Under the pieces are notes generated by a model. The model did no database searches. It worked only from the letters and a program-made list of their open reading frames with translations, and was not told where the DNA came from. From Bacteroidaceae bacterium (GTDB taxonomy: Bacteria; Bacteroidota; Bacteroidia; Bacteroidales; Bacteroidaceae): DNA of 64,000 nucleotides. Positions within the stretch are counted from its first letter, which is position 1; the number at the start of each line of letters is the position of its first letter. The stretch lies in assembly GCA_017535725.1 (NCBI GenBank), contig JAFXTO010000040.1, positions 1 through 64,000 of the forward strand. The letters run 5' to 3'. This document shows, piece by piece, positions 9,615 through 18,633 of this stretch. The position numbers were made by a program, and so were the translations under genes.

Positions 9615-10835
9615 TCAACATCGGCCATCTGCATGGATGAGTTCCAGCAGGCGGTCTACCGCTTCGGCCTCTGGTATATTCTTCTCCACGCATTCCTTGC
9701 CGCGGTAGAGGCTGACTTTACCGGCAGCAGCACCGACGTAGCCATAGTCGGCGTCGGCCATCTCGCCGGGACCATTGACGATGCATCCCATGATACCGAT
9801 TTTCAGTTCCTTGAGATGAGCGGTGGCAGCCTTGATACGCTGGATAGTTGCGGGCAGGTCGTAGAGGGTGCGTCCACAGCCGGGACAGGAGATGTATTCC
9901 GTCTTGGTCATGCGCCGACGGGAGGCTTGGAGGAGAGCGTACGCCACGGGTATCTCGTTCTCAGGAGGCTCAGAGAGGGACACGCGGATGGTGTCTCCGA
10001 TGCCATCTATGAGCAATGCTCCGATCCCCACAGCACTCTTGAGGCGGCCGTCTTCACCCTCACCGGCCTCAGTGACGCCCAGATGTAGCGGATAGGTCAT
10101 GCCCTCGGCATCCATAGCCTGACAGAGCAGTCGCACGGATTCGACCATCACCACGGTATTCGAGGCCTTGATGCTGACCACTACATCCTTGAAACCGACC
10201 TTCGTACACACACGCAGAAACTCCATGCAGCTCTCGACGATGCCTGCCGGCGTGTCGCCATAGCGCGACATAATGCGGTCGCTGAGCGAGCCGTGGTTCA
10301 CACCAATACGCACCGCCGTACCATGTTCGCGGCAGATGTCGAGGAAGGGTATGAGGCGGTCTTCTATCTTCTGGAGTTCGGCGGCATATTCCTCGTCTGT
10401 GAACTCCAGTTTCTTGAACTGACGGGCGGCATCGACGTAGTTGCCAGGATTGATGCGCACCTTCTCGCAGTAGCGGGCGGCGACGTCAGCCACCGCAGGG
10501 TTGAAATGGACGTCTGCCACCAAGGGAACATCGCATCCGGCAGCCCGCACACGCTCGTGGATGACCTTCATGTTCTCGGCCTCGCGTAGGCCCTGCGTGG
10601 TCAGCCTGACGAGCTCTCCTCCAGCGGCGGCTATCGCCAGAATCTGGCGTACGCAACCTTCCGTGTCCATAGTGGAGGTGGTACACATAGACTGAACCCG
10701 CACTGGATTCTGTCCTCCGATACCAATATTGCCGACTCGTACTTCGTGGGTGGGACGCCTTCGTCCCAGACCCCCTCCCCGCTCCCCCTCAAGGGGGAGA
10801 GTGGAATGTATCTGACTGGATGTCTTTTGTTCCAT
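9615..10835 (-). CDS. ispG: 4-hydroxy-3-methylbut-2-enyl diphosphate synthase (IspG/GcpE), short form
   Basis: 406 residues. It makes HMBPP from methylerythritol cyclodiphosphate in the non-mevalonate isoprenoid pathway, in the cytoplasm with a 4Fe-4S cluster. The TIM-barrel part (VRVGNIGIGGQNPVRVQSM to GIGDTIRVSLSEPP) is joined by a short linker to the cluster domain with CPGCGRTLYDL and GCIVNGPGEMADADYGYVG. As I recall, Bacteroidetes and plant enzymes usually carry a large extra domain at this junction; here it is absent. The N-terminal stretch STLPLEGERGGGLG is a translated palindromic element, and no ATG lies between it and the conserved core, so it must be translated. Confidence 0.93.
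   Translation of the reverse strand: MEQKTSSQIHSTLPLEGERGGGLGRRRPTHEVRVGNIGIGGQNPVRVQSMCTTSTMDTEGCVRQILAIAAAGGELVRLTTQGLREAENMKVIHERVRAAGCDVPLVADVHFNPAVADVAARYCEKVRINPGNYVDAARQFKKLEFTDEEYAAELQKIEDRLIPFLDICREHGTAVRIGVNHGSLSDRIMSRYGDTPAGIVESCMEFLRVCTKVGFKDVVVSIKASNTVVMVESVRLLCQAMDAEGMTYPLHLGVTEAGEGEDGRLKSAVGIGALLIDGIGDTIRVSLSEPPENEIPVAYALLQASRRRMTKTEYISCPGCGRTLYDLPATIQRIKAATAHLKELKIGIMGCIVNGPGEMADADYGYVGAAAGKVSLYRGKECVEKNIPEAEAVDRLLELIHADGRC
10750..10804. repeat. Palindromic element within the ispG N-terminus
   Basis: CTCCCCCTTGAGGGGGAG on the coding strand, followed by a second small palindrome TGGGACGaaggCGTCCCA. It encodes about 18 residues of the IspG N-terminus and forms an inverted pair with the copy at 10873-10905. 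Confidence 0.75.
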
Positions 10836-10872
10836 TGAAAACAGAGATATAATTTCTACTCTTGAAGGTGAC

Positions 10873-10905
10873 CACCCACCCCCTAAAGGGGGAGTGAGGA
10901 GGGGA
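10873..10905. repeat. Palindromic element at the end of purE
   Basis: CCACCCACCCCCTAAAGGGGGAGTGAGGAGGGG. On the coding strand it provides the last residues (PSSLPL) and the TAG stop of purE. Together with the copy in ispG it brackets the purE-ispG junction in inverted orientation. Confidence 0.75.
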
Positions 10906-11404
10906 TCCTAAACTTAAACTTCACTTCCGCCAGTTCCTGGTTGGCTTTCACAATCTTCTGTGCGAGACCTTTCTTATATTCGCGCATGCGCTCGGCCAAG
11001 GCGGTGTCCGTCAGTGCCAACATCTCGCAAGCCAGAACGGCAGCGTTCTGTGCACCATTGACTCCTACAGTTGCAACGGGTATTCCAGGAGGCATCTGAA
11101 CGATGGAGAGGAGCGCATCGAGACCGTCGAGCATTCCTTTAATAGGTACACCAATAACAGGCAGTGTGGTCTGTGCTGCAATGACTCCTGGCAGGGCAGC
11201 AGCCATTCCCGCTGCTGCAATGATAACCTTGAGTCCACGGCCCTCGGCGCCGCGGGCGAAAGCCTCTACTTCGGAAGGGGTACGGTGAGCCGAAAGGGCG
11301 TTCATCTCGAATGGTACTTCCATTTCATCGAGGAACTTGGCAGCTTTCTCCATGACTGGCAGGTCGCTGGTGCTGCCCATGATGATGGATACTAAAGGGG
11401 ACAT
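10883..11404 (-). CDS. purE: N5-carboxyaminoimidazole ribonucleotide mutase
   Basis: 173 residues, class I PurE, converts N5-CAIR to CAIR in purine synthesis. Landmarks: IIMGSTSDLPVME at the N-terminus (phosphate binding), SAHRTP (catalytic His), AAAGMAAALPGV and the conserved NAAVLACEML near the C-terminus. The last residues after ELAEVK are low in conservation and come from the palindromic element. A good promoter sits 232-263 bases upstream. ispG follows in the same direction after 47 bases and may share the transcript. Confidence 0.96.
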   Translation of the reverse strand: MSPLVSIIMGSTSDLPVMEKAAKFLDEMEVPFEMNALSAHRTPSEVEAFARGAEGRGLKVIIAAAGMAAALPGVIAAQTTLPVIGVPIKGMLDGLDALLSIVQMPPGIPVATVGVNGAQNAAVLACEMLALTDTALAERMREYKKGLAQKIVKANQELAEVKFKFRIPSSLPL

Positions 11405-11409
11405 TATAG

Positions 11410-11620
11410 TTGTTTTGAAGTTTAGAGTTTAGAGTTTAAAGTTTAGAGTAGTTATGAAGTTGAGAGTTTAGAGTTGAAAGAAGTTATGGATTTTAATTTT
11501 CATTCTTCATTAGTTCAACTTTTCAACTTTTCCGCTCGGCGCCTTGCGACGCTTCATGCTTGAAGAACGTTTCAACTTTTCAACTTTTCAACGTTTCAAC
11601 GTTTCAACTTTCATCGGAAC
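11410..11620. repeat. Intergenic repeats: 7-bp TTTAGAG array, 8-bp TTTTCAAC array and a GC-rich dispersed word
   Basis: TTTAGAG units (11416-11475) lead to TTTTCAAC units (11513-11530 and 11570-11610). Between them CCGCTCGGCGCCTTGCGACG and CTTGAAGAACG are a short copy of the dispersed element seen at 26562-26635 and 29293-29364. The stretch forms the long leader of purE and has no gene. Confidence 0.8.
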
Positions 11621-11635
11621 CTTGATTTTGCGCCG

Positions 11636-11667
11636 CAAAGGTACGCGGTTTTTGTCGAAAAAACAAA
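11636..11667 (-). promoter_or_regulatory. Promoter for purE
   Basis: Minus strand TTTG (11664-11667), 20-base spacer, TACCTTTG (11636-11643). The leader is about 225 bases and contains the repeat arrays. Confidence 0.75.
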
Positions 11668-11831
11668 AAAACAGGGTTAAAACTTGTAATCTTGTCAAGC
11701 CCTCCGAGTAACTTTTCCATACCCTTTTGTCAATACAATCATGGAAAGGCATTCATTATCAGCAGAAAAAGATTTTCGCGTCCGCCGAAAATTTCCATGA
11801 GGCAAGTGATACAACCTATCGGAAAAAGCCG

Positions 11832-11839
11832 TACCTTTG
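11832..11839 (+). promoter_or_regulatory. -7 box for the TPR/HTH regulator gene
   Basis: TACCTTTG followed by ATG at 11865. No good -33 TTTG is visible at the expected distance, so the promoter may be weak or activated. Confidence 0.5.
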
Positions 11840-11864
11840 CCGCAGATTTCAACATCAATTGTCT

Positions 11865-13295
11865 ATGAAGACCGTCAGAGCCCTTTGCCTACTGCTCGCA
11901 ATGCTGATTGTAGCGGCTTGCCATTCCTCGTCTGATGACTCCCTCAGGGAAACCCCAGACAGTGCCAGCGCCTGCTACGAGCGTGCCCTCAACGCCTACG
12001 ATTCCGACAGCATTCGTCTCGCCGAACAGTTGCTGAACCAAGCCATCCGTCTCGCAAAGAAGGGAAACGACCTTCATACCATGTACCTCGCACAATTGCA
12101 ATTGTCACAATCCCTCTCTCAGGGTAATCCCGAGGCGGCATTGAAGGTGGCAAAGCAGGCACTCGCCACCTACAAACGCAACCCCGACAGCAAACGCAAC
12201 CATATTATTATTCTTGATTATATAGGAACGTACGCGAGCCAGGTGGCATTCCTCAGCGGCGGCTCCTTCGGCGAAGCTCTCGACTACACACGCGAAGCCT
12301 ACGAACAGGCAAAGCTACACCGCGAAGAACTGGGCACGGAACAGCTCTGCCAGACCCTCACCAGTTTGGCAAACATCCATTGGGCTATGGAGGACTATCA
12401 GGAAGCACGGCGTTATGCCCGGATGGCAGAGCACAATGCCACTCGCGAGCTCCTGTTGGGCACACAACAAGTTCTGGCACGCTGCCTCGTCAGCTGCGAC
12501 TCCCTCGCCGCTGCCGAGGACATTTACCGTCGTATGGAACCGGGCAACGATCTGCAGGCTTCCTATATCGTTCAAAGCAATCTCGCCAAGCTCGCCCTGT
12601 ATCGCAATGACATCGAGGCGGCAGAGGAGGCCATAGACTCTGCCTTCAGCCACGCAGAAGACCTCTACTACCAAGCCCTGCAACAAAAGGACGACTACTA
12701 TCAGACCGCCTTACAGCAGGAGCGCGACAACGAACGCCTGCGCTACCAAACCGCCCTACAACGACGTACACTCTGTAGCGGCATCATCATCGTTCTTCTA
12801 CTGGCTGGTATCACCACCTATATCATCCGCCAGCGCCTGCGCGACAACAGGCAAAAGCTCATCATGCAGCAACAGGAACTGCGATTGCGCCAACAGGAAG
12901 CCGAAGCTCAGCGAGACCAACTGCGTCAGCGCGACGGCATCATCGAATTCCTAAAGAACTTCATCCTCGAACGCTCTACCGTCATCCAGAAATTAGGTAC
13001 CAGCAGCGAACGCCACGTCACCCTCACCCCGCACGAATGGAAAGAGGTGGAACGCACCCTCAACGCCATCGACGGCGACCGCTTCATCCGACTGCGAGAG
13101 CGCTTTCCCGACCTGCGCGAAGAAGACCTCCAGCTCTGCATCCTCACCCGCCTGCGCCTCACCAACCGCGCAATCGGCAACATCTACGGCGTCAGCATCT
13201 CCGCCGTGCAGCACCGCAAGCTGAAGCTCAAAAAGGAAGTCTTCGGGGAGGACAACCCCGACATTACCTTTGAACAAGTGCTCGACAGTTTGTAA
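11865..13295 (+). CDS. Membrane-anchored TPR protein with cytoplasmic helix-turn-helix domain
   Basis: 476 residues from ATG 11865, chosen because it opens a lipoprotein-like signal (LLLAMLIVAACHSS) and lies just after a -7 box. Residues about 30-290 form TPR-like helices (SACYERALNAYDSDSIRLAEQLL), then a membrane helix (CSGIIIVLLLAGITTYII), a coiled coil rich in Q/R/E, and a C-terminal helix-turn-helix (REEDLQLCILTRLRLTNRAI, SAVQHRKLKLKK). This layout is common in Bacteroidetes regulators with external sensing and internal DNA binding. If the cysteine were lipidated the HTH could not face inwards through one helix in the usual way, so topology needs testing. Target genes are unknown; the next gene downstream is a candidate. 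Confidence 0.75.
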   Translation: MKTVRALCLLLAMLIVAACHSSSDDSLRETPDSASACYERALNAYDSDSIRLAEQLLNQAIRLAKKGNDLHTMYLAQLQLSQSLSQGNPEAALKVAKQALATYKRNPDSKRNHIIILDYIGTYASQVAFLSGGSFGEALDYTREAYEQAKLHREELGTEQLCQTLTSLANIHWAMEDYQEARRYARMAEHNATRELLLGTQQVLARCLVSCDSLAAAEDIYRRMEPGNDLQASYIVQSNLAKLALYRNDIEAAEEAIDSAFSHAEDLYYQALQQKDDYYQTALQQERDNERLRYQTALQRRTLCSGIIIVLLLAGITTYIIRQRLRDNRQKLIMQQQELRLRQQEAEAQRDQLRQRDGIIEFLKNFILERSTVIQKLGTSSERHVTLTPHEWKEVERTLNAIDGDRFIRLRERFPDLREEDLQLCILTRLRLTNRAIGNIYGVSISAVQHRKLKLKKEVFGEDNPDITFEQVLDSL

Positions 13296-13365
13296 AGTTG
13301 AAAGGTTGAAATATGGAAAAGTAAGGAAGCTAAAAATTGAATATTAACTACTAAACCATACAATT

Positions 13366-15471
13366 ATGAAACGAATAGTTCTTTTTGCAATGCTTTGCTT
13401 GTCTGCTTGGATTATGCAGGCACAACAGGATTCCACATATCATGCCTTCGTAGAGAGAGGCAAGTCGTGGTGCGTACACGGTTTCAATGCAGAAAATTTT
13501 CATACCGTCACCAATTATTACTTTTCATTGGAAAAGAACTATTTCGAAAGAAATGGACACGAATATTTCGAGATGTGCTCTAGGACCGATAATGGCGAGG
13601 AGACCTCAGTCGGTTTGTTCCGTGAAGAGGACTACCGTGTGTATCTCTATGAGGAAGAGGCTGGTAGGGAATATTTGATATATGACTTCAACCTGCAAGT
13701 GGGCGACAGGTTCGAGCCAGAATACGGTGACTATTCCTTCTGTGAAGTAAAGAAAGTGGGGGAACTACAAGTAAATGGTGAGACACTGAAGACCATTACC
13801 TTTGAAGCTAACGATAAGACGTCGTATGCTTTGGAAAGGGTGCAAGTAGAATGGATAGAAGGCATCGGACACCTTTCCGGACCTTTGGGTGGATTGTTCT
13901 CAGAGATTGTTCGCAACTCTTGGGAGTATCATACGGCATACGTACTCTACGACTACTCTCCCTGTTACCTTCCCCTCTCTTTCGACCTACCAGATACCGG
14001 TTGGCACGGTTGCCAGCTTCGACCTGTCAAGAAAGTAGCCTTCGATGATACCATCGGTAAGTTTGAATATGAACTTGTTCCGGATTCGGAACATGACAGC
14101 TATGCCCTTCACGTTTTTGGGAATGGCCCCATTTCCTGTAGCCCGAATCAATATTTGTATTGCATAGAAGAGGATACAGGAGACCCAAATGTCCGTAAAC
14201 TGACGTTCCAAGGCGAAGAACTGGCACCTTATGCGGATTGTATATGGATGTATGAGGTGGATTTGTACTTTCATTTCTTCCAACCTGATATTCAGTATAT
14301 CGCAGTTGATAAACAAGGTGAGCATCCAGTTCCTGTCCACGATAAGGAGGTTCCCTATCGTCCCTTCATTGAAGAGGGGAAGGTGTGGAAGGTGGGATGG
14401 TTCCCCGGACTGACTACGACTGCACAGCGGGTGGATAGCTACTATTTCGAAGGCGACACGATAGTCGGTGACTATTCCTGCAAGATCATGAAATGTTACC
14501 ACGGAGAGACAAACCAACCTTGGAGCGGAAGGGCGCCATGGACAGAGTATGTTGGTTCCATTTACGAAGGAGGACAGCGTGTTTATTGTCTCTTCCCAGG
14601 GAAAGAAAAGTTCGTCCTCCTCTATGACTTTGCGTCTGCCGTCGGTGATACCATAGAAATATACAATGGATTAGCCGCGTATATGCAGGAAATGACCAAG
14701 GCTATCATTATGAAACGGACATATAACGACGCAGAATACTACAAAGGAACATCAACCTTCTTGGCACTGGCCATTCCAGAGGAGATAGACCACAAACATG
14801 AGTTTTGGCAAATCGACGAGCCAAATGTTTGGATGGAAGGAGTTGGAAACGTTGGAGTTCCATTGGATAATGTTTTTCCCTGCGATTGGGAGGGCTATTA
14901 CAACAGCTTGATGTCCTGCACCATCGGCGATGAAGTCATCTACGGCGTGACGTCCATTGGCTCTGAAGTGAAGAAACAATGGTTAGACTTCACGCATACG
15001 ACGAAGCCGAGGCCGAAGAGTCCGGGGATAAATGAAAGCCCCTCTCCAACTCTTCCCGTGGGGGCGAGGGATGAGACTGATGGCGAAGAGATGGTGACGG
15101 GAGAATACTCAGCGAAGGAACTGTTCGTAAACCTGAAGACGCTGACGGGACCGTATGTAGTGACACTGACGGACGACAACGGCAAGGAGGTGTATCGCAA
15201 GGAGGTGCAGACAAGTAACATCGTGGCACTCAACACCGACCTGACGAAATACGCCGACGGCACCTACACCCTCATCATAGAGAACAGCGAGGAGCAGTAC
15301 ACCGCCACCCTCGCACTCCCCCTTATCGACGATACCGTGCCCACCTCTGAAATCGTAAATGACACCTCTGTAAATCGTAAATACTTCGACCTCAGCGGAC
15401 GCCAACTCTCCACCCTGCCCACGCAGAAGGGGGTGTATATCCGAGAGGGCAGAAAAGTGCTGGTGAAGTGA
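13366..15471 (+). CDS. Secreted protein with two related halves and a C-terminal sorting-type tail
   Basis: 701 residues. Signal peptide (MKRIVLFAMLCLSAWIMQA), then two related units: FVERGKSWCVHGFNAENFHT with NYYFSLE near residue 28, and FIEEGKVWKVGWFPGLTTTA with SYYFEGD near 340. Each continues with hydrophobic beta strands and a tail describing a value read-out (LLYDFASAVGDTIEIYNG). The C-terminus (KYFDLSGRQLSTLPTQKGVY) matches the tail common on secreted Prevotella proteins and follows a beta-sandwich of about 85 residues. Around residue 560 the segment SPSPTLPVGARDETDGEE is a translated palindromic element. No enzyme motif was recognised. Confidence 0.75.
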   Translation: MKRIVLFAMLCLSAWIMQAQQDSTYHAFVERGKSWCVHGFNAENFHTVTNYYFSLEKNYFERNGHEYFEMCSRTDNGEETSVGLFREEDYRVYLYEEEAGREYLIYDFNLQVGDRFEPEYGDYSFCEVKKVGELQVNGETLKTITFEANDKTSYALERVQVEWIEGIGHLSGPLGGLFSEIVRNSWEYHTAYVLYDYSPCYLPLSFDLPDTGWHGCQLRPVKKVAFDDTIGKFEYELVPDSEHDSYALHVFGNGPISCSPNQYLYCIEEDTGDPNVRKLTFQGEELAPYADCIWMYEVDLYFHFFQPDIQYIAVDKQGEHPVPVHDKEVPYRPFIEEGKVWKVGWFPGLTTTAQRVDSYYFEGDTIVGDYSCKIMKCYHGETNQPWSGRAPWTEYVGSIYEGGQRVYCLFPGKEKFVLLYDFASAVGDTIEIYNGLAAYMQEMTKAIIMKRTYNDAEYYKGTSTFLALAIPEEIDHKHEFWQIDEPNVWMEGVGNVGVPLDNVFPCDWEGYYNSLMSCTIGDEVIYGVTSIGSEVKKQWLDFTHTTKPRPKSPGINESPSPTLPVGARDETDGEEMVTGEYSAKELFVNLKTLTGPYVVTLTDDNGKEVYRKEVQTSNIVALNTDLTKYADGTYTLIIENSEEQYTATLALPLIDDTVPTSEIVNDTSVNRKYFDLSGRQLSTLPTQKGVYIREGRKVLVK
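15039..15070. repeat. Palindromic element inside the secreted repeat protein gene
   Basis: CCCCTCTCCAACTCTTCCCG with GGGGGCGAGGG, encoding the Pro/Ser-rich linker before the C-terminal beta-sandwich. A single copy in frame. Confidence 0.65.
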
Positions 15472-15479
15472 TAAAAAAA

Positions 15480-15525
15480 CTATCACTCCTTAACGGCCAC
15501 ACGAGATGGCCGCAAAGAGTGATAG
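15480..15525 (-). terminator. Hairpin terminator for the GH3 gene, between convergent genes
   Basis: CTATCACTC (15480-15488) pairs with GAGTGATAG (15517-15525), and an inner CGGCCA/TGGCCG stem sits within. On the minus strand the hairpin is followed by GTTTTTTT, a typical U-run. It may also stop transcription arriving from the plus-strand gene. Confidence 0.75.
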
Positions 15526-15579
15526 AACGGTTTTAAAGATGGTGATTAGGTGTATTTTGAATGTCTTAGTAACGGTTAC

Positions 15580-18186
15580 TTAGTTCAGTTCCACGGTCAC
15601 ACTCTGCAAGTCTTGCGGCCTGGAGCTGGTGCCGTAGAGGATTTCGTAGCGTCCGCTGTGGGCTTGCATGGAGTTTGTGGCAGGATTCCATAGTTCAAAG
15701 GTTTTGGCTGTCAGGGGCAGGACTACGTTTGCTGTCTGTCCGGCTTTCACCTCTACTCGCTGGAAAGCGCGCAACGACTTCAAGGGGCCTTCGCTGTCGC
15801 TGAGGTCGCGGACGTAGAGCTGCAAAACTTCCGTGCCGTCGCGTCGTCCGCTATTGCGGACAGGGACGGAGAGGCGGAATAATTCATCTGTTTCAGCAGT
15901 GCGGGCAGAGAATGCCTTGGAGGGAGTCAGGGTTCCCTTCCCTACCTCAAAGGTCGTATAGCTCAGGCCAAAGCCGAAGGCAAACAAGGGGTCGGAGAAA
16001 TAGCGATAGGTGCGTCCTTTCATGGAATAATCCTCATAGTCAGGCAGCTGTTCCGTATTTCGATAGAAGGTGATGGGCAGCTTGCCGCTGGGACACACGT
16101 TGCCGAAGAGGACATCGGCCACGGCGGTGCCTCCCTCTTGACCGGGATACCAGACTTGGAGGATGGCGTCGCAGCTTTCTGTTTCGGGCGTCAAGGCAAT
16201 GGCCGAGCCGGAGCAGTTGACATATACTACGGTCTTCCCAGCCGCCTTCAGTGCCTTCAGGAAATCGCGCTGCACGGCAGGTAGTTCGATATTGGTGCGG
16301 TCACCACCCTTGAACCCTTCGATCTGAACGGGCATTTCCTCACCTTCGAGAGCAGGCGAAATGCCTCCCACGAAGACCACCGTCTGGATGCCTTTCAGTT
16401 CCTGGATGGCGGCTTGATAATCGATGGGCATTTCCTTGGCGACATTGATTTTCATGTCAGCACCCCACGTAGGCACAAAAGCGTAGTGTACCTCTATATT
16501 ATAAGACTTGCCGGCCTCGGCCTGCAGGACGGTGCGGGTGGGAGTGGTGCGCCATGAGTGTACGCGCTGCTTGCGTTCGCCGTCCACAAAGACCTCGAAA
16601 TGGCCTGTTCCATCGACATTGACCACATATTCACCTCCCTCACGCGGAGTGAAGGTCGTCTCGTACTTAGCCGAGAAGTCGGAGAGCGCCACGCCGGGGG
16701 CGAAGTTGTGCATACCTGCCGTGGTGACGGAGAGGGGCGTCGTGTACTGCTGGGTGCATACAGGCTGTCCTTCCTCCTTCGGGTTATTCCAGAAAGTTCC
16801 TTGCAACCCGGCGCGTCCATTGGCACGGCACTCAGTAGCCAGACGACTGTCCATCACCTTGTCGTAGGTGAGGTCGCAGCCCGGCTGGTAAAGTATTTTC
16901 TTCTGCTTGGCACGAATGCCGTCGAGGATGGTGATGGTGTGATTGGGCGTACCATTGTAGTTACCCCACATCATGGGTTGGTTGTCGGCGTTGGGGCCAA
17001 TGACGGCGATGCGTTCCTTACCGGCCTTCAGGGGGAGAACGTCGCCCTTGTTCTGGAGCAGGACGATGCACTGGCGCGCCATGTCAAGGGATTTCTGGGC
17101 GCTTTCCTTGGTGGACATGGCAGAATAGGGAATCTTAGCCCATTCCACCAGGGCGGGGTCATCCATTTCACCCAGGTCAAAACGTCCCTCGAGCAGTCGG
17201 ATGACATGCTTATCCACTTCTGCCTCGGTCAGCAGTCCGCGGCGAACAGCCTCGGGAACACTGCGATAGGCGTAGCGATAACCGCACTCCACGTCCGTAC
17301 CAGCCAGGACAGCCTTGGCCGAGCCATGAACGGCATCCGATGAAGATTTGTGGGAGGTATAGAAGTCGCTGACGGCTCCGCAGTCACTGACAACGAGGTA
17401 CTTGAAACCCCACTCGTCGCGCAGGATTTGTTGTAGCAGACGGGCGTTGCCGCAGCAGGGCTCGTCGTCCAAACGCTGGTAGGCACACATCACCTCGCGG
17501 ACTTGTGCATCCTGCACCAAGGCCTTGAAGGCTGGCATATATGTTTCCCAGAGGTCGCGCGGCTCTACATCAGTCAGGTTGGCGCTGTGGCGTGTGTACT
17601 CGGGACCGCTGTGTACGGCGTAGTGCTTGGCACAAGCCCAGAGCTTGCGGTACTTCGATGTCTCGGGACCCTGCAGGCCACGCACCACCTGTGTGCCCAT
17701 CACGCTGGTAAGGTAGGGGTCTTCGCCGTAGGTCTCCTGCCCACGTCCCCACCGTGGGTCGCGGAAGATGTTCACATTGGGAGTCCAGACGCTGAGGCTG
17801 TGGAACTTCTCATCCTCACCACCGTTGTTCATGCGCTGGTGATACTGGGCACGGAACTCGGTGCTGGCCACGTCGAACACCTTATATACTAATTCAGGGT
17901 TGAAGCTTGCTGCCATTCCCACAGGTTCAGGGAAGACCGTCACGTTGCCCTGGTTGGCAGCGCCATGCAAAGCCTCGCTCCACCAGAAGAACTTACGGAT
18001 TCCCAGCCGAGGTATGGCGGGCGACTCGTCGAGCATGAGTTGTGCCTTTTCCTCCAAGGTCAGACGGGAGCAGAGGTCTTCGGCCCGCTCCCGGGCACTC
18101 AGTTCCGGGTTCTGGTAAGGCAACGTCTGGGATTGCAGCGTGGCAACAACGCTACAAAACATCGTAATGAGCAGCAGTTTCTTCAT
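15580..18186 (-). CDS. Secreted GH3 beta-glycosidase with PA14 insert (xylosidase/glucosidase type)
   Basis: 868 residues with signal peptide (MKKLLLITMFCSVVATLQSQ). The GH3 N-terminal barrel runs to about 330: DPRWGRGQETYGEDPYL, KHYAVHSGPE and the nucleophile Asp268 in VVSDCGA. The C-terminal GH3 sandwich is interrupted at about 450-590 by a PA14 domain (GLQGTFWNNPK ... FEVFVDGERKQ), and a fibronectin-III-like domain ends the protein. This architecture is known from Prevotella xylan and cello-oligosaccharide enzymes (Xyl3A type). Location is probably periplasmic. It forms its own transcription unit: -7 box upstream and a hairpin terminator downstream. Confidence 0.9.
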   Translation of the reverse strand: MKKLLLITMFCSVVATLQSQTLPYQNPELSARERAEDLCSRLTLEEKAQLMLDESPAIPRLGIRKFFWWSEALHGAANQGNVTVFPEPVGMAASFNPELVYKVFDVASTEFRAQYHQRMNNGGEDEKFHSLSVWTPNVNIFRDPRWGRGQETYGEDPYLTSVMGTQVVRGLQGPETSKYRKLWACAKHYAVHSGPEYTRHSANLTDVEPRDLWETYMPAFKALVQDAQVREVMCAYQRLDDEPCCGNARLLQQILRDEWGFKYLVVSDCGAVSDFYTSHKSSSDAVHGSAKAVLAGTDVECGYRYAYRSVPEAVRRGLLTEAEVDKHVIRLLEGRFDLGEMDDPALVEWAKIPYSAMSTKESAQKSLDMARQCIVLLQNKGDVLPLKAGKERIAVIGPNADNQPMMWGNYNGTPNHTITILDGIRAKQKKILYQPGCDLTYDKVMDSRLATECRANGRAGLQGTFWNNPKEEGQPVCTQQYTTPLSVTTAGMHNFAPGVALSDFSAKYETTFTPREGGEYVVNVDGTGHFEVFVDGERKQRVHSWRTTPTRTVLQAEAGKSYNIEVHYAFVPTWGADMKINVAKEMPIDYQAAIQELKGIQTVVFVGGISPALEGEEMPVQIEGFKGGDRTNIELPAVQRDFLKALKAAGKTVVYVNCSGSAIALTPETESCDAILQVWYPGQEGGTAVADVLFGNVCPSGKLPITFYRNTEQLPDYEDYSMKGRTYRYFSDPLFAFGFGLSYTTFEVGKGTLTPSKAFSARTAETDELFRLSVPVRNSGRRDGTEVLQLYVRDLSDSEGPLKSLRAFQRVEVKAGQTANVVLPLTAKTFELWNPATNSMQAHSGRYEILYGTSSRPQDLQSVTVELN

Positions 18187-18217
18187 AATTTGTCGAATCT
18201 TTTAGAAATTGCGGTGG

Positions 18218-18225
18218 CAAAGTTA
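18218..18225 (-). promoter_or_regulatory. -7 box for the GH3 gene
   Basis: TAACTTTG on the minus strand, 31 bases before the GH3 ATG. The -33 element is not obvious. Confidence 0.55.
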
Positions 18226-18375
18226 CAGATTTTTTCGCTAACATAACCTCTTATTATGTCTCTTTTTCTTCTTCTTTCTCCAAAAAGAGGGTTGGATTAC
18301 GCAAAAAAAGCGACCCAAAGCGGGGCGGAGCAAGAAAAAAAGGGAAAAAGGAGCGGCACTCTCATGGGAAATGAT

Positions 18376-18383
18376 TACTTTTG
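18376..18383 (+). promoter_or_regulatory. -7 box for rubredoxin/recX/EFR1 genes
   Basis: TACTTTTG on the plus strand, about 68 bases before the rubredoxin ATG; the three genes downstream are closely spaced and likely share it. Confidence 0.55.
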
Positions 18384-18451
18384 TCCCCCGAAAGCTCAAC
18401 AACGCGACCCACGAGGCCGCACAGTATTCACCTCTAAAAAATAACCCGATT

Positions 18452-18613
18452 ATGAAAAAGTATGTTTGCGACCCCTGTGGTTATGTTTATGACCCCGAAC
18501 TTGGAGACCCCGATAATGGCATTGCCCCCGGAACCGCTTTCGAAGACCTCCCCGAAGACTGGGTGTGCCCCATCTGTGGAGTAGGCAAGGAAGACTTCAG
18601 CGCTGAGGAATAA
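18452..18613 (+). CDS. rd: Rubredoxin
   Basis: 53 residues, a one-electron carrier with an Fe(Cys)4 centre in the cytoplasm. Both iron-binding loops are present: [13 protein letters not shown] and [13 protein letters not shown], the hallmark CxxCG pairs about 33 residues apart. The start ATG 18452 gives the normal family length; the frame continues upstream but without family similarity. It precedes recX by 20 bases. Rubredoxins in anaerobes usually serve peroxide or superoxide reduction. Confidence 0.95.
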   Translation: MKKYVCDPCGYVYDPELGDPDNGIAPGTAFEDLPEDWVCPICGVGKEDFSAEE

Positions 18614-18633
18614 AGAACACACCTATTTATATA

